Source: Agelas oroides (taxonomy: Eukaryota; Porifera; Demospongiae; Agelasida; Agelasidae). Taken from it: a DNA stretch of 64,000 nt. A program made the position numbers and the translations under genes. The DNA is taken from the NCBI GenBank assembly GCA_949130485.1, contig OX422184.1:18895824-18959823 (forward strand), in the 5' to 3' direction. Below, one piece after another: positions 23,968 through 35,057 of this stretch (position 1 is the stretch's first letter; the number at the start of each line of letters is the position of its first letter). The notes below the pieces were generated by a model, which saw nothing but the letters and a program-made list of their open reading frames with translations, did not search any database and was not told where the DNA came from.

Positions 23968-25440
23968 TTATTTCTGACGTGCATGTATCACATCTTTTAG
24001 AGTCTTTGTGTTCTTTCTGCTGATGATGGATAATCGCAACTTGTCTTTACAATACTCACCATTCTCAAGCAGTCGTTTCAAAAATCCATCATTTTGGCAT
24101 TCGGTTGACAGTCCTTTGAATGTCATAGCATGGTAATCAGTTTGACTTGGATCGCAAATGTATGCAGCCAGCCAGCCTAACTGCACTAAGTCTGAGAGCT
24201 CTGCTCTCCACAACTTTGGTTGAAGTCCAGGTGGCTTACGATACATACAGCTGTTCGCATCCAGCACATTGTCTTTGGCACTTGAGGACTCATCTAGATC
24301 TATAAAAACAGGCTCACAGGAATCTGAAAAACAAATGTTGGGTAAACGAACATCATTATGTGCAAATCCACAGCTATGAAGCTCATCCAGGGCAGCTTTG
24401 ATTTTTGGCACCAAATCAGACAGACAAGAGACGGCTTCATCTTCTGAAAGTGGATCATGAGTAATTCTATTATATGTGGTTATCGTCTTCTCCTTTATCT
24501 CTTCAGTTTCGTACTGAACAAAATGATTCAGAGGACTCTCCTTCAACTTCAACATAAACTTTGAAATTGCTGAAATTGCCTTAAAGTTGCTGAACAACTT
24601 GTAGCACTTCCTCTCACTTTTACACTCGACTAGTATTGAATGCCGGGATGGCAGTTGCTGTGAATCATTTGGAAACAGATGTAGGTCATTGTCTGATAGT
24701 TTTACAAGAAAATTGTCATCGACTGTGTTGACTTCAGGAGGTGTAGGACACTGCAAAATCCTGTCTATTTCAACCATCACATTCGCCATTGCAACAGATC
24801 GCAGTGAGTACATAAACACTAGTGACTCAAAGGTGACTGTTACTACCACAACAGTTTTTTGGGTATGGAGTTTAGGAAAAACAAAGGCAGTAAACGTGGA
24901 AAAGCTTGGATCAGCATTACGAAATAACCGTATCATATCTATACACCCAATTATTGTCTTTCGCAAAGTATTGCTAAAGGGAGATGAGTGCACCTCTACT
25001 GTAAAACGTAGCTTTCCATCTTGATAAACTGCCACATCTGGCCTTTCCCTGGTTGTACAACAAAAGGGAGATAATTCATTCAAATGTTCCACACTGTTGT
25101 CTACTTTAAATTCCAATTTCAAATGTGAGCAGAGTTCAACACAATACTTGGCCAAATGTTCATTTAGTCTCGAAGGCACTTCTCCAATATTTGTTCTAGT
25201 TTTCTTTGGGAGAGAACTTTCGAATGTTTGTAAATCGAAATCAGTGTGCAAGTGTAACGCCAAGTCGTTGAGATCATATCCTGACTTCAAAGAATCAAAC
25301 GACTCTAAATTCTCGCTCTCTGCATGTTTTATTATAAGTGGGCCAAAGGAATAAGTGTTTCCTGATGCAGTAGATGCAGATGGAAGACGTGGCTGATATG
25401 CACGGTTTATTCTAACTCCATGGTGTGATGAACTAGCCAT
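23968..25440 (-). CDS. Intronless nuclease-fold/kinase-like protein (Crinkler-type effector architecture)
   Basis: An uninterrupted 490-codon frame from ATG 25440. Residues ~85-210 look like a PD-(D/E)XK nuclease fold: RPDVAV near 134, then LRFTVEVHSS near 147 (Asp...Glu-Val, with His/Ser where the family Lys would be), and a helix with FRNADPSFSTFTAFVF. Residues ~265-450 look like a divergent protein kinase C-lobe: ALDELHSCGFAHNDVRLPNICF, the catalytic loop with HxDxRxxN near 363, then FIDLDES, a DFG equivalent, near 381. No glycine-rich loop is obvious. Nuclease-fold plus kinase fusions are known from the Crinkler/CR effectors of oomycetes and fungi and from their animal relatives. Biochemical activity cannot be asserted. 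Loss of introns and mobile-rich surroundings fit a laterally mobile origin (inference). Confidence 0.75.
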   Translation of the reverse strand: MASSSHHGVRINRAYQPRLPSASTASGNTYSFGPLIIKHAESENLESFDSLKSGYDLNDLALHLHTDFDLQTFESSLPKKTRTNIGEVPSRLNEHLAKYCVELCSHLKLEFKVDNSVEHLNELSPFCCTTRERPDVAVYQDGKLRFTVEVHSSPFSNTLRKTIIGCIDMIRLFRNADPSFSTFTAFVFPKLHTQKTVVVVTVTFESLVFMYSLRSVAMANVMVEIDRILQCPTPPEVNTVDDNFLVKLSDNDLHLFPNDSQQLPSRHSILVECKSERKCYKLFSNFKAISAISKFMLKLKESPLNHFVQYETEEIKEKTITTYNRITHDPLSEDEAVSCLSDLVPKIKAALDELHSCGFAHNDVRLPNICFSDSCEPVFIDLDESSSAKDNVLDANSCMYRKPPGLQPKLWRAELSDLVQLGWLAAYICDPSQTDYHAMTFKGLSTECQNDGFLKRLLENGEYCKDKLRLSIISRKNTKTLKDVIHARQK

Positions 25441-25609
25441 AAGTATCTTCTGGGCACTGCATGTGTGTGCGTATGTTTGAGCAAAGGGATAAGGTGGTAT
25501 ATAGTTACTTAGTTACAATTACTGACCTTTATAGTGTGGATGGACATACATACTACAAAACTAACTGGTGTGACATCACACTTAGTAGAATGTGCTAATC
25601 TATCATCGT

Positions 25610-25841
25610 CTGAAATGTCCAGGTTGCATTTTCCTTTGGTCGTAAGAGCAAGAATTAGTTTTACATTTTCTTTTCTGGCTGCAATGTGAAGTGGAGTTCT
25701 ACACTTTTTGTTTCTGCAGTTTGGATCAGAGCCATTTTCAATAAGTAGCCTGACTATTTCAGAGCAGTCACCTTTGGTTTTGCAAGCCATGTGAAGTGGT
25801 GTATCACCATCTTCATTTTGCCATTTTATATCTTTTTGCAA
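25610..25841 (-). pseudogene. Ankyrin-repeat fragment on the minus strand
   Basis: Encodes GDTPLHMACKTKGDCSEIVRLL followed by CRTPLHIAARKENVKLIL, about two ankyrin repeats with a DPNC loop. It closely matches the plus-strand unit at about 20530-20640 (GDTPLHMTCKTKQDNSEIVRLL), so it is an inverted duplicate of part of that pseudogene. The frame runs into unrelated sequence by 25600. It may be an upstream exon of something unseen, but no partner exon was found. Confidence 0.65.
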
Positions 25842-26016
25842 GCCATGTGCAATGATGAATTTCCTTGCTGTTGGTTGCCCATTGATGATTGTATGTGACC
25901 TCAGAGTTCAGTTTGGGATGTGTAGGTTGTGGTTGTATATTGAACTCTGAAAGAGAACAATTTTATTGAGCACAATAGTAATACAGCAACTGTCACAACA
26001 GTCCAGCAAAATGATA

Positions 26017-26340
26017 ATTGGGGCGAGCATGAGCGAGCCCCACACTAGCAAGTCGAACGGTGGACTTCATATGGGATAGACTAAGTTCACCCGGTTTGAA
26101 ACGGTTACGTCATCTTATATTCATAAGAGGCTACTGAAGCAAAGATGTTCATCACATTTTGTAAGACCAGAGAAAAAAAAAGTACTATATACATTCCCTG
26201 GCCCTAGCCCTAACCCTAACCCTAGCCCTAACTCTAACCCCTTAACCATTTACCCAATGAGCTGCTTCAGATGGCCACCATGCTGTGTGGTCTAATTGGG
26301 GCAAGCGCAGCGAGCCCCACACTTGTGGTACGAATGGAAA
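26017..26340. repeat. Two copies of a GGGGCRAGC...GCGAGCCCCACAC repeat
   Basis: The strings at 26017-26063 and about 26295-26341 share ATTGGGGC, AGCGAGCCCCACAC and a following ACGAATGG/TCGAACGG. Each contains a GGGGC...GCCCC mini-palindrome. Together they bracket the telomere-like run. Confidence 0.6.
26201..26245. repeat. Interstitial telomere-type repeat (CCCTAA)n
   Basis: About seven units of CCCTAA/CCCTAG/CTCTAA on the plus strand. TTAGGG is the common animal telomere repeat. A short degenerate run far from a chromosome end usually marks a healed break or a retrotransposed telomere patch. Confidence 0.8.
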
Positions 26341-27370
26341 ATTGCCTATATATATATATATGTTTGGTACGTGCGTATTCCGTATACCGTAGTCTCCCGA
26401 AAGAGCGCCCATGGGCGGAGCACCTTACAAGTCTGCTAAAGAGGGGGGTGGGCACTCCTTCGACTGCTTCCGCATTTAACCACGAAAGAGCGCCCACGTC
26501 ATGTTTACAGCGATTCGAAGCCCTCGAAGCAAATAATTGGACACAAAATAACGTACAACGGAATCACCAGCGGCTTCGAAGTCGAGTCCTGACGGCACAC
26601 AACACTCTGAACGGCACGATGTGACGGTAAGCATAGTGTAGCTCGCGGTGCTCACTGCATTAGCTACGTCCGTCTACGCAAAGATGCCTTGTTAACTGCA
26701 TTCGTTGCAAGTGGTTTTTCCTACAGGACAGCCAACTAGGTGCATTCCAGAGTAGTCCCACAGCAGTGACAGGGGTTTAAGGGAAACTCCTTGCAGGAAG
26801 ACACAAACCTTGTGCAAGAGTTACCGTGTTGATACCAAGGGTAGGGTTGGTGAAAGCGTGACATTCAGCACAACTACGAGTGGGGCTGCTGCTGCAGCAG
26901 GTTGTACATCGCTGTCAGTGGTCTACCATCCACCCGGGATGTCTCCAGTGGCTATCCGGAGGAGCATGCTGCCCTGGACTGTTTAAGCGACTTATTTATG
27001 TTGCTGTACTTAGCTTCTATACTGGGATGTTTCAGTGATATTGGTTTTTTCCTCCTTCACTGCTTTTTCCTTGTAGCTACCAAATTTTTTTTTTTTTTGA
27101 GTGTTTGGAGGTTTTTTCCCCTGAGTGCACCGGCCATGCACTCTAAATTAACTGTGCCGACTATTATTGCGGCCCATCCCAATTTGTTTTGGTTGTTGTA
27201 TTTACATATGTGGTAATGCTTGGTTTTGTACCGTCACCACGCGTGCAGTCAGTCTCTCATTACAGTTGCCTGACTACGCGTGGGAGGAGAAAGACTGCCT
27301 GGTATCGACATACTATGGTGGGCCATAAGTGCACTCCGCTGCGGAACATACTCCGAACACAGTCGGACTC

Positions 27371-28090
27371 CGACATAGAGCGGCCGCAGTAGAGCGGAAG
27401 CGGCCGCAGTAGATATAGGGTTGGGCGGATTATGCTGGCATAATTTTGGGAATAATAAGTACAAGGAAGCATTGAGCATTATGCGGGAATAATAGGTCCA
27501 TATTATGGTGGCCCATAAGTGCACTCCGCTGTGGAATTAACATACTCCGAACACAGTCGGACTCCGACATGGAGCGGCCGCAGTAGTGCGGAGAGCGGCC
27601 GCTGTAGAGCAGAGAGCGGCCGCAGTAGAGCGGAGAGCGGCCGCAATAGTGCCCTGTTGGTAAGCGGCGAAGTAAGGGAGCACTGATCAGCAATCGCAGA
27701 GTCTGGTGGACTACACTGAGATGTCACAGTTCAATGGTCAATGAACTGCCATCCTGTTTCAATTTACTTTTTCTGTACAGTGTAAAGTAATTATTTGAAC
27801 ATACAAGTTTGCTCCTTCCAGATAAAATGCATGGGCATAGTTTGAGCATAACAGGCAAATTCGGGGCAAATTTTTAGGCATAATTGGTACAATTTTGAGC
27901 ATATTGGAATAGCATAATGGGTACAAAATTGAGCATAATCCGCCCAACCCTAGCAGTATAGAGCGGAAGCGGTCGCAGTAGAGCGGAGAGCGGCCGCAGT
28001 AAAGCATTAAGCGGCCAAACAACGTCGGGGCTCGCCGCAGTAGAGCGGAGAGCGGCCGCAGTAGAGCGGAGAGCAGCCGCAGTAGAAATA
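27371..28090. repeat. NotI-site minisatellite, GCGGCCGCAGTAGAGCGGAGA units
   Basis: A 20-21-bp GC-rich unit containing GCGGCCGC recurs in three clusters: 27371-27412, about 27573-27655 and 27960-28085. It is preceded twice by CGAACACAGTCGGACTCCGAC (27352 and 27549). Reading frames across it (LLRPLSALLRPL) are artefacts of the repeat. Confidence 0.85.
27417..27951. mobile_element. MITE with AGGGTTGGGCGGATTATGC terminal inverted repeats
   Basis: The left end AGGGTTGGGCGGATTATGC (27417) is matched in reverse complement by GCATAATCCGCCCAACCCT (ends 27951). Internally there are repeated GCATAAT/ATTATGC pieces, non-coding, plus a block of the NotI minisatellite. A more distant relative may be the element at 56668-57134, which also has GGATTATGCT near its end. 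Confidence 0.75.
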
Positions 28091-28265
28091 TTATCGTAGC
28101 AGTTGCATGATGGATTAAAGTTACTGTTCCATTGGGGAATAATCTGGTATGCAGAAATCATTCAATATTGCAAGTCGTATGTATAAGAGGTACAAACCTG
28201 CAAAAATTAAAATGTGGGCTATGGAACTATACAAAGGAAAAGTGCATGCACCCATGCGTGCATTA

Positions 28266-28763
28266 CAGGGGCGTAGGAACCGTAGCGGCCGTAGCGGCTT
28301 TGGCCGCTACACTTTTTAGCCCAAAAATTAATATTCATAACCTGCTATAAGTTACTTATAGCTCAGCAGCCTCTTCGTTGCAGCAGTCTCGCATGCAGTA
28401 ACATGCGTACATTTACGCTTAAAAAGTATGCTGTCAAAATCTTGCCGGTGGAGTGGCCTTAGCAGGAGGCTAATGAACACTGACCACTACTGCTAGCGAC
28501 GAAAAGCTGGGCGGTCTCCAGGGACGACAATGAATTTATGATCTTACTGATTTCCACGTACATTGGGTCTTGAGACAGTTGGGAAGGTCTGAGAACGAGA
28601 CTGGGATATTTATATACCCTTGAAAAAGTTTGTAGTCTAAAGGTGCGCACTTTTGATAAATTCGCCGCCGCGCTACGAGCGGCGAAATCATCAACTACAA
28701 AATTTTCGCCAGTGCTTCGCACGGCACATAGCCTCTACACTTCCACTTTGCTTCCTACGCCTA
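28266..28763. mobile_element. hAT-type MITE with TGCATTA target duplication
   Basis: The element starts CAGGGGCGTAGGAA and ends TTCCTACGCCTA, an imperfect hAT-like terminal inverted repeat. It is flanked by the direct repeat TGCATTA (28259-28265 and 28764-28770). The 498-bp interior has no transposase; a short minus-strand frame in it has no recognisable domain. Confidence 0.8.
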
Positions 28764-29280
28764 TGCATTATTAAGCTGTAGTTTAGCTATAGCTACTGCT
28801 CATCACTGCTTCTTGCCATTCAGGATGGCCTGCAATTGTTACGGAACTGCAGTTCGGAGATGACCTAGGTTTGAGCTGAAATGACACGTGGTCGTGACTG
28901 CCATTTAATATATAATTTTCTGTCTGTACAATGTTTGTCGTTTTGTGAACAGCATACGCACACATGCAACTTACTGACTCGGCTTGGCGAATTCGTCGTG
29001 CAGTCTTGACGGTTCGCAGTATTAAATGCAGCGCAGCATTGCATGGGCAATGGTGCGTGAGCTATAAGATTATTGGAGCGATGGCTGCAGCGTGACCCTG
29101 CATGTGAACATGCTGTGCGAGGGCTATAGGTAACAGAAAGTGCTATGGAAGGCTTGCTCCTTCAGGCTTACCTTACGGAGTCTTCCAGTGAGCCTGAAGT
29201 ACCTTGTCTCTACGCCGAACAATCGACGCGTTCCGCACATGCATATGCGAGGAAATCAGAATTCGACTTCACTGCACTGC

Positions 29281-29598
29281 ATGGACGTTTCTTCGCACGC
29301 AGCTTCGTGATACAAAAAAATAAACGCGCAAAATAAACACGGCAAAAAAAAAAGACTAACGTACAGAAACACACAATATATTCCCTCACATTACAGCAAG
29401 AGTAACTGCATGTATAACAAATGTACGTTCCACAGCTGACATGGACGTTTCTTCGCACGCAGCTTCGTGATACAATAAAATAAACGCGCAAAATAAACAC
29501 GGCAAAAAAAAAAGACTAACGTACAGAAACACACAATATATTCCCTCACATTACAGCAAGAGTAACTGCATGTATAACAAATGTACGTTCCACAGCTG
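29281..29598. repeat. Tandem duplication, 2 x 160 bp
   Basis: Units 29281-29440 and 29441-29598 are nearly identical; the clearest difference is TACAAAAAAATAAAC against TACAATAAAATAAAC. Each contains an A10 run and ATGGACGTTTCTTCGCACGC. Near-identity indicates a very recent duplication or an assembly duplicate. Confidence 0.95.
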
Positions 29599-29630
29599 TT
29601 AAACATTATACAGTCACATCAACATTCTTA

Positions 29631-29913
29631 CCTTAATGCATATATTGACCATGGCCAGTAGAATAAGAGGAGTTGCATCAGCAGAACTAACTTCATTGTT
29701 CAAACACGCTCCTATAAAGGGAATGGTTGTGATGTCACGCATGTCATTCATTACCCGTAGCCGTGGAGACAGGATTTCTATATAGTCTAGGGGAAAGGGT
29801 ATGTAAGTTATGTAATAATAAAGTTGAGACTGAATTTCATTTTGTGATGGAATGTAGTAAATTACAAAACTTGCGAAATGAGCTGTGAGTGCAATTATTG
29901 TACGAGAATCCAT
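29631..29913 (-). CDS. Hypothetical exon with consensus splice donor
   Basis: A minus-strand frame from ATG 29913 (MDSRTIIALTAHF...) reaches ...LILLAMVNICIK and then an excellent donor (AAG|GTAAGAA) at 29630. Inside, CCCTTTCCCCTAG at about 29790 is a good acceptor. The exon may therefore be only 29631-29789 (DYIEILSPRLRVMNDMRDIT...). Its partner exons are not identified, because the next stretch downstream is the 160-bp tandem repeat. I do not recognise the family. Confidence 0.35.
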
Positions 29914-30372
29914 GTGATTGCATATTAATCATATACTTCAAGTCTTCGAACACCGCGCTGTGCAAAGCAAGCGAGTAAGCCACGCCTCAAACGGGCGAGC
30001 TGAACGGTATCGCTTTTAATAGCCACGAAGCCCATGACAGTTCAGAAACGAGACAGAGAAATGCCGCCCAGGTTTAGAGTAGCACACGAGGAGAGCAGGG
30101 CGGGTCCGTTCAAGGAGTAGCTAGTTATGCCCAGCATTATGTTTCGACTTTCCAACACACCACCGCTTGTTTGCCGTATTTCGGTGCGTTTTTGTTCCGT
30201 TTTTACAGCGTTTCTAGCATCTAGGTACCTTTACAGCGACAGCGACAAATGTGACAACAGTAGCCATTTTTGAATTATTGTTGCTAGGGCGATTCCAGAG
30301 GCGAGTAATTATGAGCGATAACGTGATTCATCGGATTGTAAACGTGCGCGCTTCTGATTGTTTGAAAAATAA

Positions 30373-30636
30373 TTACACACTTTTATATAGGGAAAAATGT
30401 ATATAAATCAATAAGTATTTAAGTAGAGAACATGGCTGCCCTGCAGTCGTTGACTCTAGGGGGGGCTGGGGGCATGCTCTCCGAGGAAAATTTGGTAATT
30501 TAGGGTGTTCTGAGGCGCATTCTGGTGCATTCTGAGGTGTAAAGAGAAGCTCACAGAGCTTCTTGAGAGGAGGCTCATCATCATAATCATCATTGTTTGC
30601 TGCATGAGCTACTTGGACACTGGAAACTATCTCCAT
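30373..30636 (-). other. Short unassigned ORF
   Basis: An 87-residue frame starts MEIVSSVQVAHAANNDDYDDEPPLKKL. The acidic-then-proline-rich composition looks protein-like for the first 60 residues, then turns AT-rich. No domain or splice partner was found. It may be the start of an exon or chance. Confidence 0.2.
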
Positions 30637-31616
30637 CGGCTAGGGTCTAGAGGTCTCCTCCAGTATGCCTATACCATAGTGCTGGTATGCATGCACAAGT
30701 CAACGCATGCATGCACAACGCATGCGAGCATACCTGACTGTTCGTGTAATAGTACGCATTAGAAAGCACTGCATAGTCACCACTAGGCTCTCAACAGTCC
30801 AGCCAGCTTAGACCTAATCAAAAACAGCGCGGATCGCACTCAGTATAGCGCACGGGGCACGTATACTCGAAGCGAACCCGCGCTGAGGTTGGTGGGTCCG
30901 GCTTGCGAGACTATAGCGAACAGTAACACAGCCATCGGTAAGCACGGTCAGTTACGGTGCGGAATTAATTAATTGAAGTTCTCTGGGAGGGCATTTGCCC
31001 CCTCCCCCCCGGTCGCGAATTTCTATCTGACGCACCCTTTTCGAACATAGTCTCTGCACGAAGTTCATGCTAACAAACTGCGCATGCGTGGATGGGTGGA
31101 GTTAAACCCTTGAATTCTATAAAGCTGCATAGCGTGAACAGCGTATAGCGCAGCGTTTCTGCTACCAGCTAAGCCTGCCAACCTATGAATCTTCAGCATA
31201 TGTAGTGGAGCCGTCCAAAAATGCCAGCAATATAGTTAATCTGGATTATATTGTATCTCTGACTGTGAATGCTCTTCACATTATTTTCAATATTATGCAA
31301 CAAAAGACTAGTACATATTCTTGCAGCCACACCAGTCACAAAGAGAGGAAGAGTCTTGTCACACTACAACTGATGAGTCGTCACTGAGGAGCACAATTAT
31401 TGTAATGCACGGCTAAATCTGTCTTGCTATCATGTCTATGTGAATGAGTATCATCTACGATTGGTCATGGCAACATTCTGCTGTGGCAGTGACTTGATGG
31501 TTGCAGACTCTTCCCCATTTTGTGAAGGTATGGCATGCAAGACTAACAAGGGATTTGGGTTCATAACGAGTGCAGTATATCCACTATGGCAAATAAATGG
31601 CATCCTTGTCTGCCTT

Positions 31617-32065
31617 CACTGCAAAAACTACTCAGTTAAAATAACCTCTGAGTGGTTACTCCAGTTTCAGGGTTGGTGAGTACTATATATGAAGAGAATT
31701 CACTATCATTTTACCATCCACTATCCCCTCACAATTCTATCAGGCTCCATAAAGAAGCAAAGAGTACTTGACTGTGGTACATACTGCATAGCTGTAGAAT
31801 TGTGAGGGGGATGGTGGATAGTTATGGAACCAGATAATAGCTAGCAGATGGACCATAAGAAGCGGTATGCATGTGCATTAGGAAGCAGACAAGTGTCTGT
31901 GCTAGCTCTTCGCTACTCAATGAAGCTTGATGGAATTTTGAGTGGGTGATGGATGGTGTTTATAATTTTAAAATTCTCTTCATAGTATAATACCCACCAG
32001 TTCAATGATCCCTGAAACTGGAGTAAACACTCTTAGGTTATTTTAACCAGGTTGTTTTTGCAGTG
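31617..32065. mobile_element. Nested foldback element
   Basis: Outer arms about 31617-31700 and 31972-32065 are imperfect inverted repeats sharing CACTGCAAAAAC, GTTAAAATAACCT, TACTCCAGTTTCAGGG and ATGAAGAGAATT. Inner arms ACCATCCACTATCCCCTCAC (31713) and its complement near 31790-31822 nest inside them. It would fold into one long hairpin. Non-coding. Confidence 0.8.
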
Positions 32066-32786
32066 TTTGAAAATCAGAAAATGTCCTTGGTTGCAGTTCT
32101 TGCATAAAATGGCTCTGCAGTTGATTCACCATTCAGTCTCTCTTCAGTTGCCTGTGTTAACATCAAACAATGACTTGGGGAGGAAGGGACAATTTCTTGC
32201 CTAATTATTGTTCATGTGTGTCTCCAAGAGTCCAACAGCAATTTGGTGTGACAATAGGAACTTGCGCAGGTTCATATCAGCAAAAATAATACATTTTGTG
32301 GGCACAACAATTTCATCTGGAAAAGAAATGAATGCATGCCATTAGTTTTAATTTTCCATCATCTTTTGATCACTTTGAGGGCAGCCTGGGAGACTTTCCC
32401 CATCAGGAAGGTACAAGGATGCACACCCCTCCTCTTCCTAGGAAGACATTGATGTCTCTCATGTGGTAAAATCTCCCAGCCTGGACTTGTATTCAAACAC
32501 AGCCACAGTGCACCTACAAATACAGTGGGAGAAGGCGTGGGAGATCTCATCACATGCAGTGACATCAGGTAGACAGAATGCAGTCACACAAGGGGCGGTA
32601 CTCGATCATCACAATTTATATATTTACTTGGGGTTGTGTTGATGAGTTCCGAGTGTACCAAAGCAGATGCATGACGCTGCCTTGCAAACGTTTAGACTTC
32701 AAACAGAAATAGGATTTAGAAGCCGGAAGGGGTCTCAAGATTGTTCGTCGAGCAGAGCCTTCCGTGTGTCTATACTTTTATCTACC

Positions 32787-33061
32787 TAAGGCCATTCTGA
32801 ATTAATTGTTTGTTTGAACTAACATGACCACAAGAATGTTGGGTCGGTCGGGCAGGTAATATTTTATTTAGCCCCACCGGATGTATTAATAGCTACAACA
32901 CGTGGCAGCCAGTAACGGTAGCCTAAAAAACAATTTTAGCCTACTTGTGCTAAAATGTTTGAGGCGGTGCATATACCAATTATTACCCAACTATGAGGCA
33001 CTTTTAAAACTTCAGGTCGGTCGGGTTAGTTCAAACAAACAATTAATTCAGAGTGGCCTAA
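32787..33061. mobile_element. MITE with 33-bp inverted repeats, possible PIF/Harbinger type
   Basis: Ends GGCCATTCTGAATTAATTG... and its complement (to 33058) are flanked by TAA on both sides, fitting a 3-bp TWA target duplication. GGTCGGTCGGG occurs in direct orientation near both ends. The small plus-strand frame inside is fortuitous. Confidence 0.75.
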
Positions 33062-33266
33062 TGCTACATGAAATAATCCCATGTGATGACATTTTCAGGT
33101 CTTATTCCACTGTATTTGGATAGAAATATACTGCATGGAGACAGTGAAGATTGGTCAATAGGTTGACTTGTAGTCAAACACTCAAGCTCTCGGTTTGCAG
33201 TGAAATCAAGCTGTCAAGTACCGAAATGGTCGAACTTTTAAGACCTTTGTCTTTACTGTGACCATA

Positions 33267-33330
33267 GAAGGGGTGGTTTCTCAGAGTTACTGTAGCTACA
33301 GCTACAGTGGCTCTGAGAAACCACCCCTTC
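33267..33330. repeat. 64-bp near-perfect hairpin
   Basis: GAAGGGGTGGTTTCTCAGAG at 33267 pairs with its exact complement ending at 33330. The centre (CTGTAGCTACAGCTACAG) is itself palindromic, leaving one mismatched step. It would extrude as a cruciform or fold as a miRNA-length RNA hairpin. Confidence 0.85.
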
Positions 33331-33563
33331 ACACATTAAAATAACATAGTGGTTGACCAACCAATTGCTTTTGTCAGCCACACACTAGTTCAGTCACAGT
33401 GGCAAACTTGAACTTCGCTATTAGTAGCTAGATAGCTCACCTTGCTTGATGACTGTATGAAGGGTTCATGGGTACAACTCCACCCACTCACGCATGCGCA
33501 GTTCGTTTCATGAACTTCGTTGCGGAGAATAAGTTCGAAAAGGGTGCGTCAGATAGAAATTCG

Positions 33564-33590
33564 CCCCCCCCCCCCCCCCCCCCCCCCCCC
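33564..33590. repeat. Poly-C tract, 27 bases
   Basis: An uninterrupted run of about 27 C, one of several long C homopolymers here (also about 8297 and 38948). It is a site of replication slippage and possible sequencing error. Confidence 0.9.
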
Positions 33591-35057
33591 GGCCCTATGC
33601 TAGGTACGGCACTTTCTATTATTAAATTTGCTGCTTCTGCATGGCAGATATCTATACTTCAGAAATGGCTGTAGTTATGTGCTACACTGGGCTACTGAAG
33701 TGAATGTCTGCATGGAAACAACAATGTTGAGAATAACAACATCCATTAGCAATGTATCATGACTGGCAGTGTGTATAGGCAGATGTACTTTGTGAAGAAC
33801 AAACTCTTCTACACATGTAGCTATGAATATACAAAAGTGTTCCCCCCTTGACAAAAGCTGTCCTATAGCAGGACAAAATTTGGCAAACAATAGTTACTCG
33901 TCTGAGGGACCACTTTTGGCAGCTGAAAGTCGGCCCCAATGCAGACCAGTTTGATTTGCCTGCAAAAACAAAGTTTTTTTTTTAGCAAAGTATTTGGCTA
34001 CTACTGTTGCGTGACCATCCTTACTATGCACATTTTATGAATGCAGTGGGAGCTGATACTTTAGCAAACTTTATTAGCCTCCCACATGTTTTACAAGCAC
34101 TATATATACATGTACATTCTTTGAATTAGCGCAGGAAGGACAGTCACGCAATTGTAGTAACCAAATAGTTTGCTAAAACAGCAATTTTGCTTTTACATTG
34201 ATCAGTAGTACCACCCTATTCTGACTGCTCAGAAGGTTAAGGTAGGACAACCTTGAATCGCGAATCGGGCCGATTCCGCTCATGAATAATTAATGAGTTG
34301 GGTGACCATAATGGCGCGATTGAAATTCATTGACTTGTTTACACTTTCCCATGGCGGCATCAACAAGGGGGGGCATGTCCCTTTGATGTGGCCTGCGGCC
34401 CTTTGTAGTGGTCTGGTGGCACTTTCATGTGGCTGGGCGGAACTTTGAAAAAATCCTCCAACACTTAAAAAAAAAAAAAACACAGTAGAAAGATTTTCTA
34501 GCTCGTTGAATGTGACGGTTGGCTGGAGCCAAGTTACACACATTCCCGCTAGCATAAAATCGGGCGGGGCCTACAAGCCCGAAAAGTCAGCTTTCTACAG
34601 TACCTTTGCCAGACAACTGTGTGATGATACCCGTCTTCCAGGATGGCTCTCTGCCTTTCCAGTACACTCACAAACATTCAAGCCCACTCAGGCAAGCTTT
34701 GCACACACAACTATTCTAGGGGCAATGACAGGGAGTAGGTTTGTGGGCATAACTCCCTGGCCTGGAGGTGAGCGAGAAAAAGCATACCTAGTTTTCTAGG
34801 GGGTGAGTTGAGCTTTCTGAAACTGGGCTCAGTTTTGGTTGGTTTGAGTGGAGGTGTGTCGAATTTTTCTTGAAAGCCAGCACAGCCAAAATGACTGTTT
34901 TTGAGGTCAAATGTGTGTTTTGGCCTGTAGACTGGAATTGAAGTGGTCCCAGGACAAATCCATACGTAAAGTTTTTACTTGTTTTGTGTGTGTGTTGATG
35001 ATGTGGTCAGACTGGGGGTGGAGCCTTGAGAGGGTGCAAATTTTTTATTTTAGCTGA

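Noticed and set aside
27249-28161. LLRPLSALLRPL-type proteins
   Set aside because: Translation of the NotI-site minisatellite in several frames; no coding signal.
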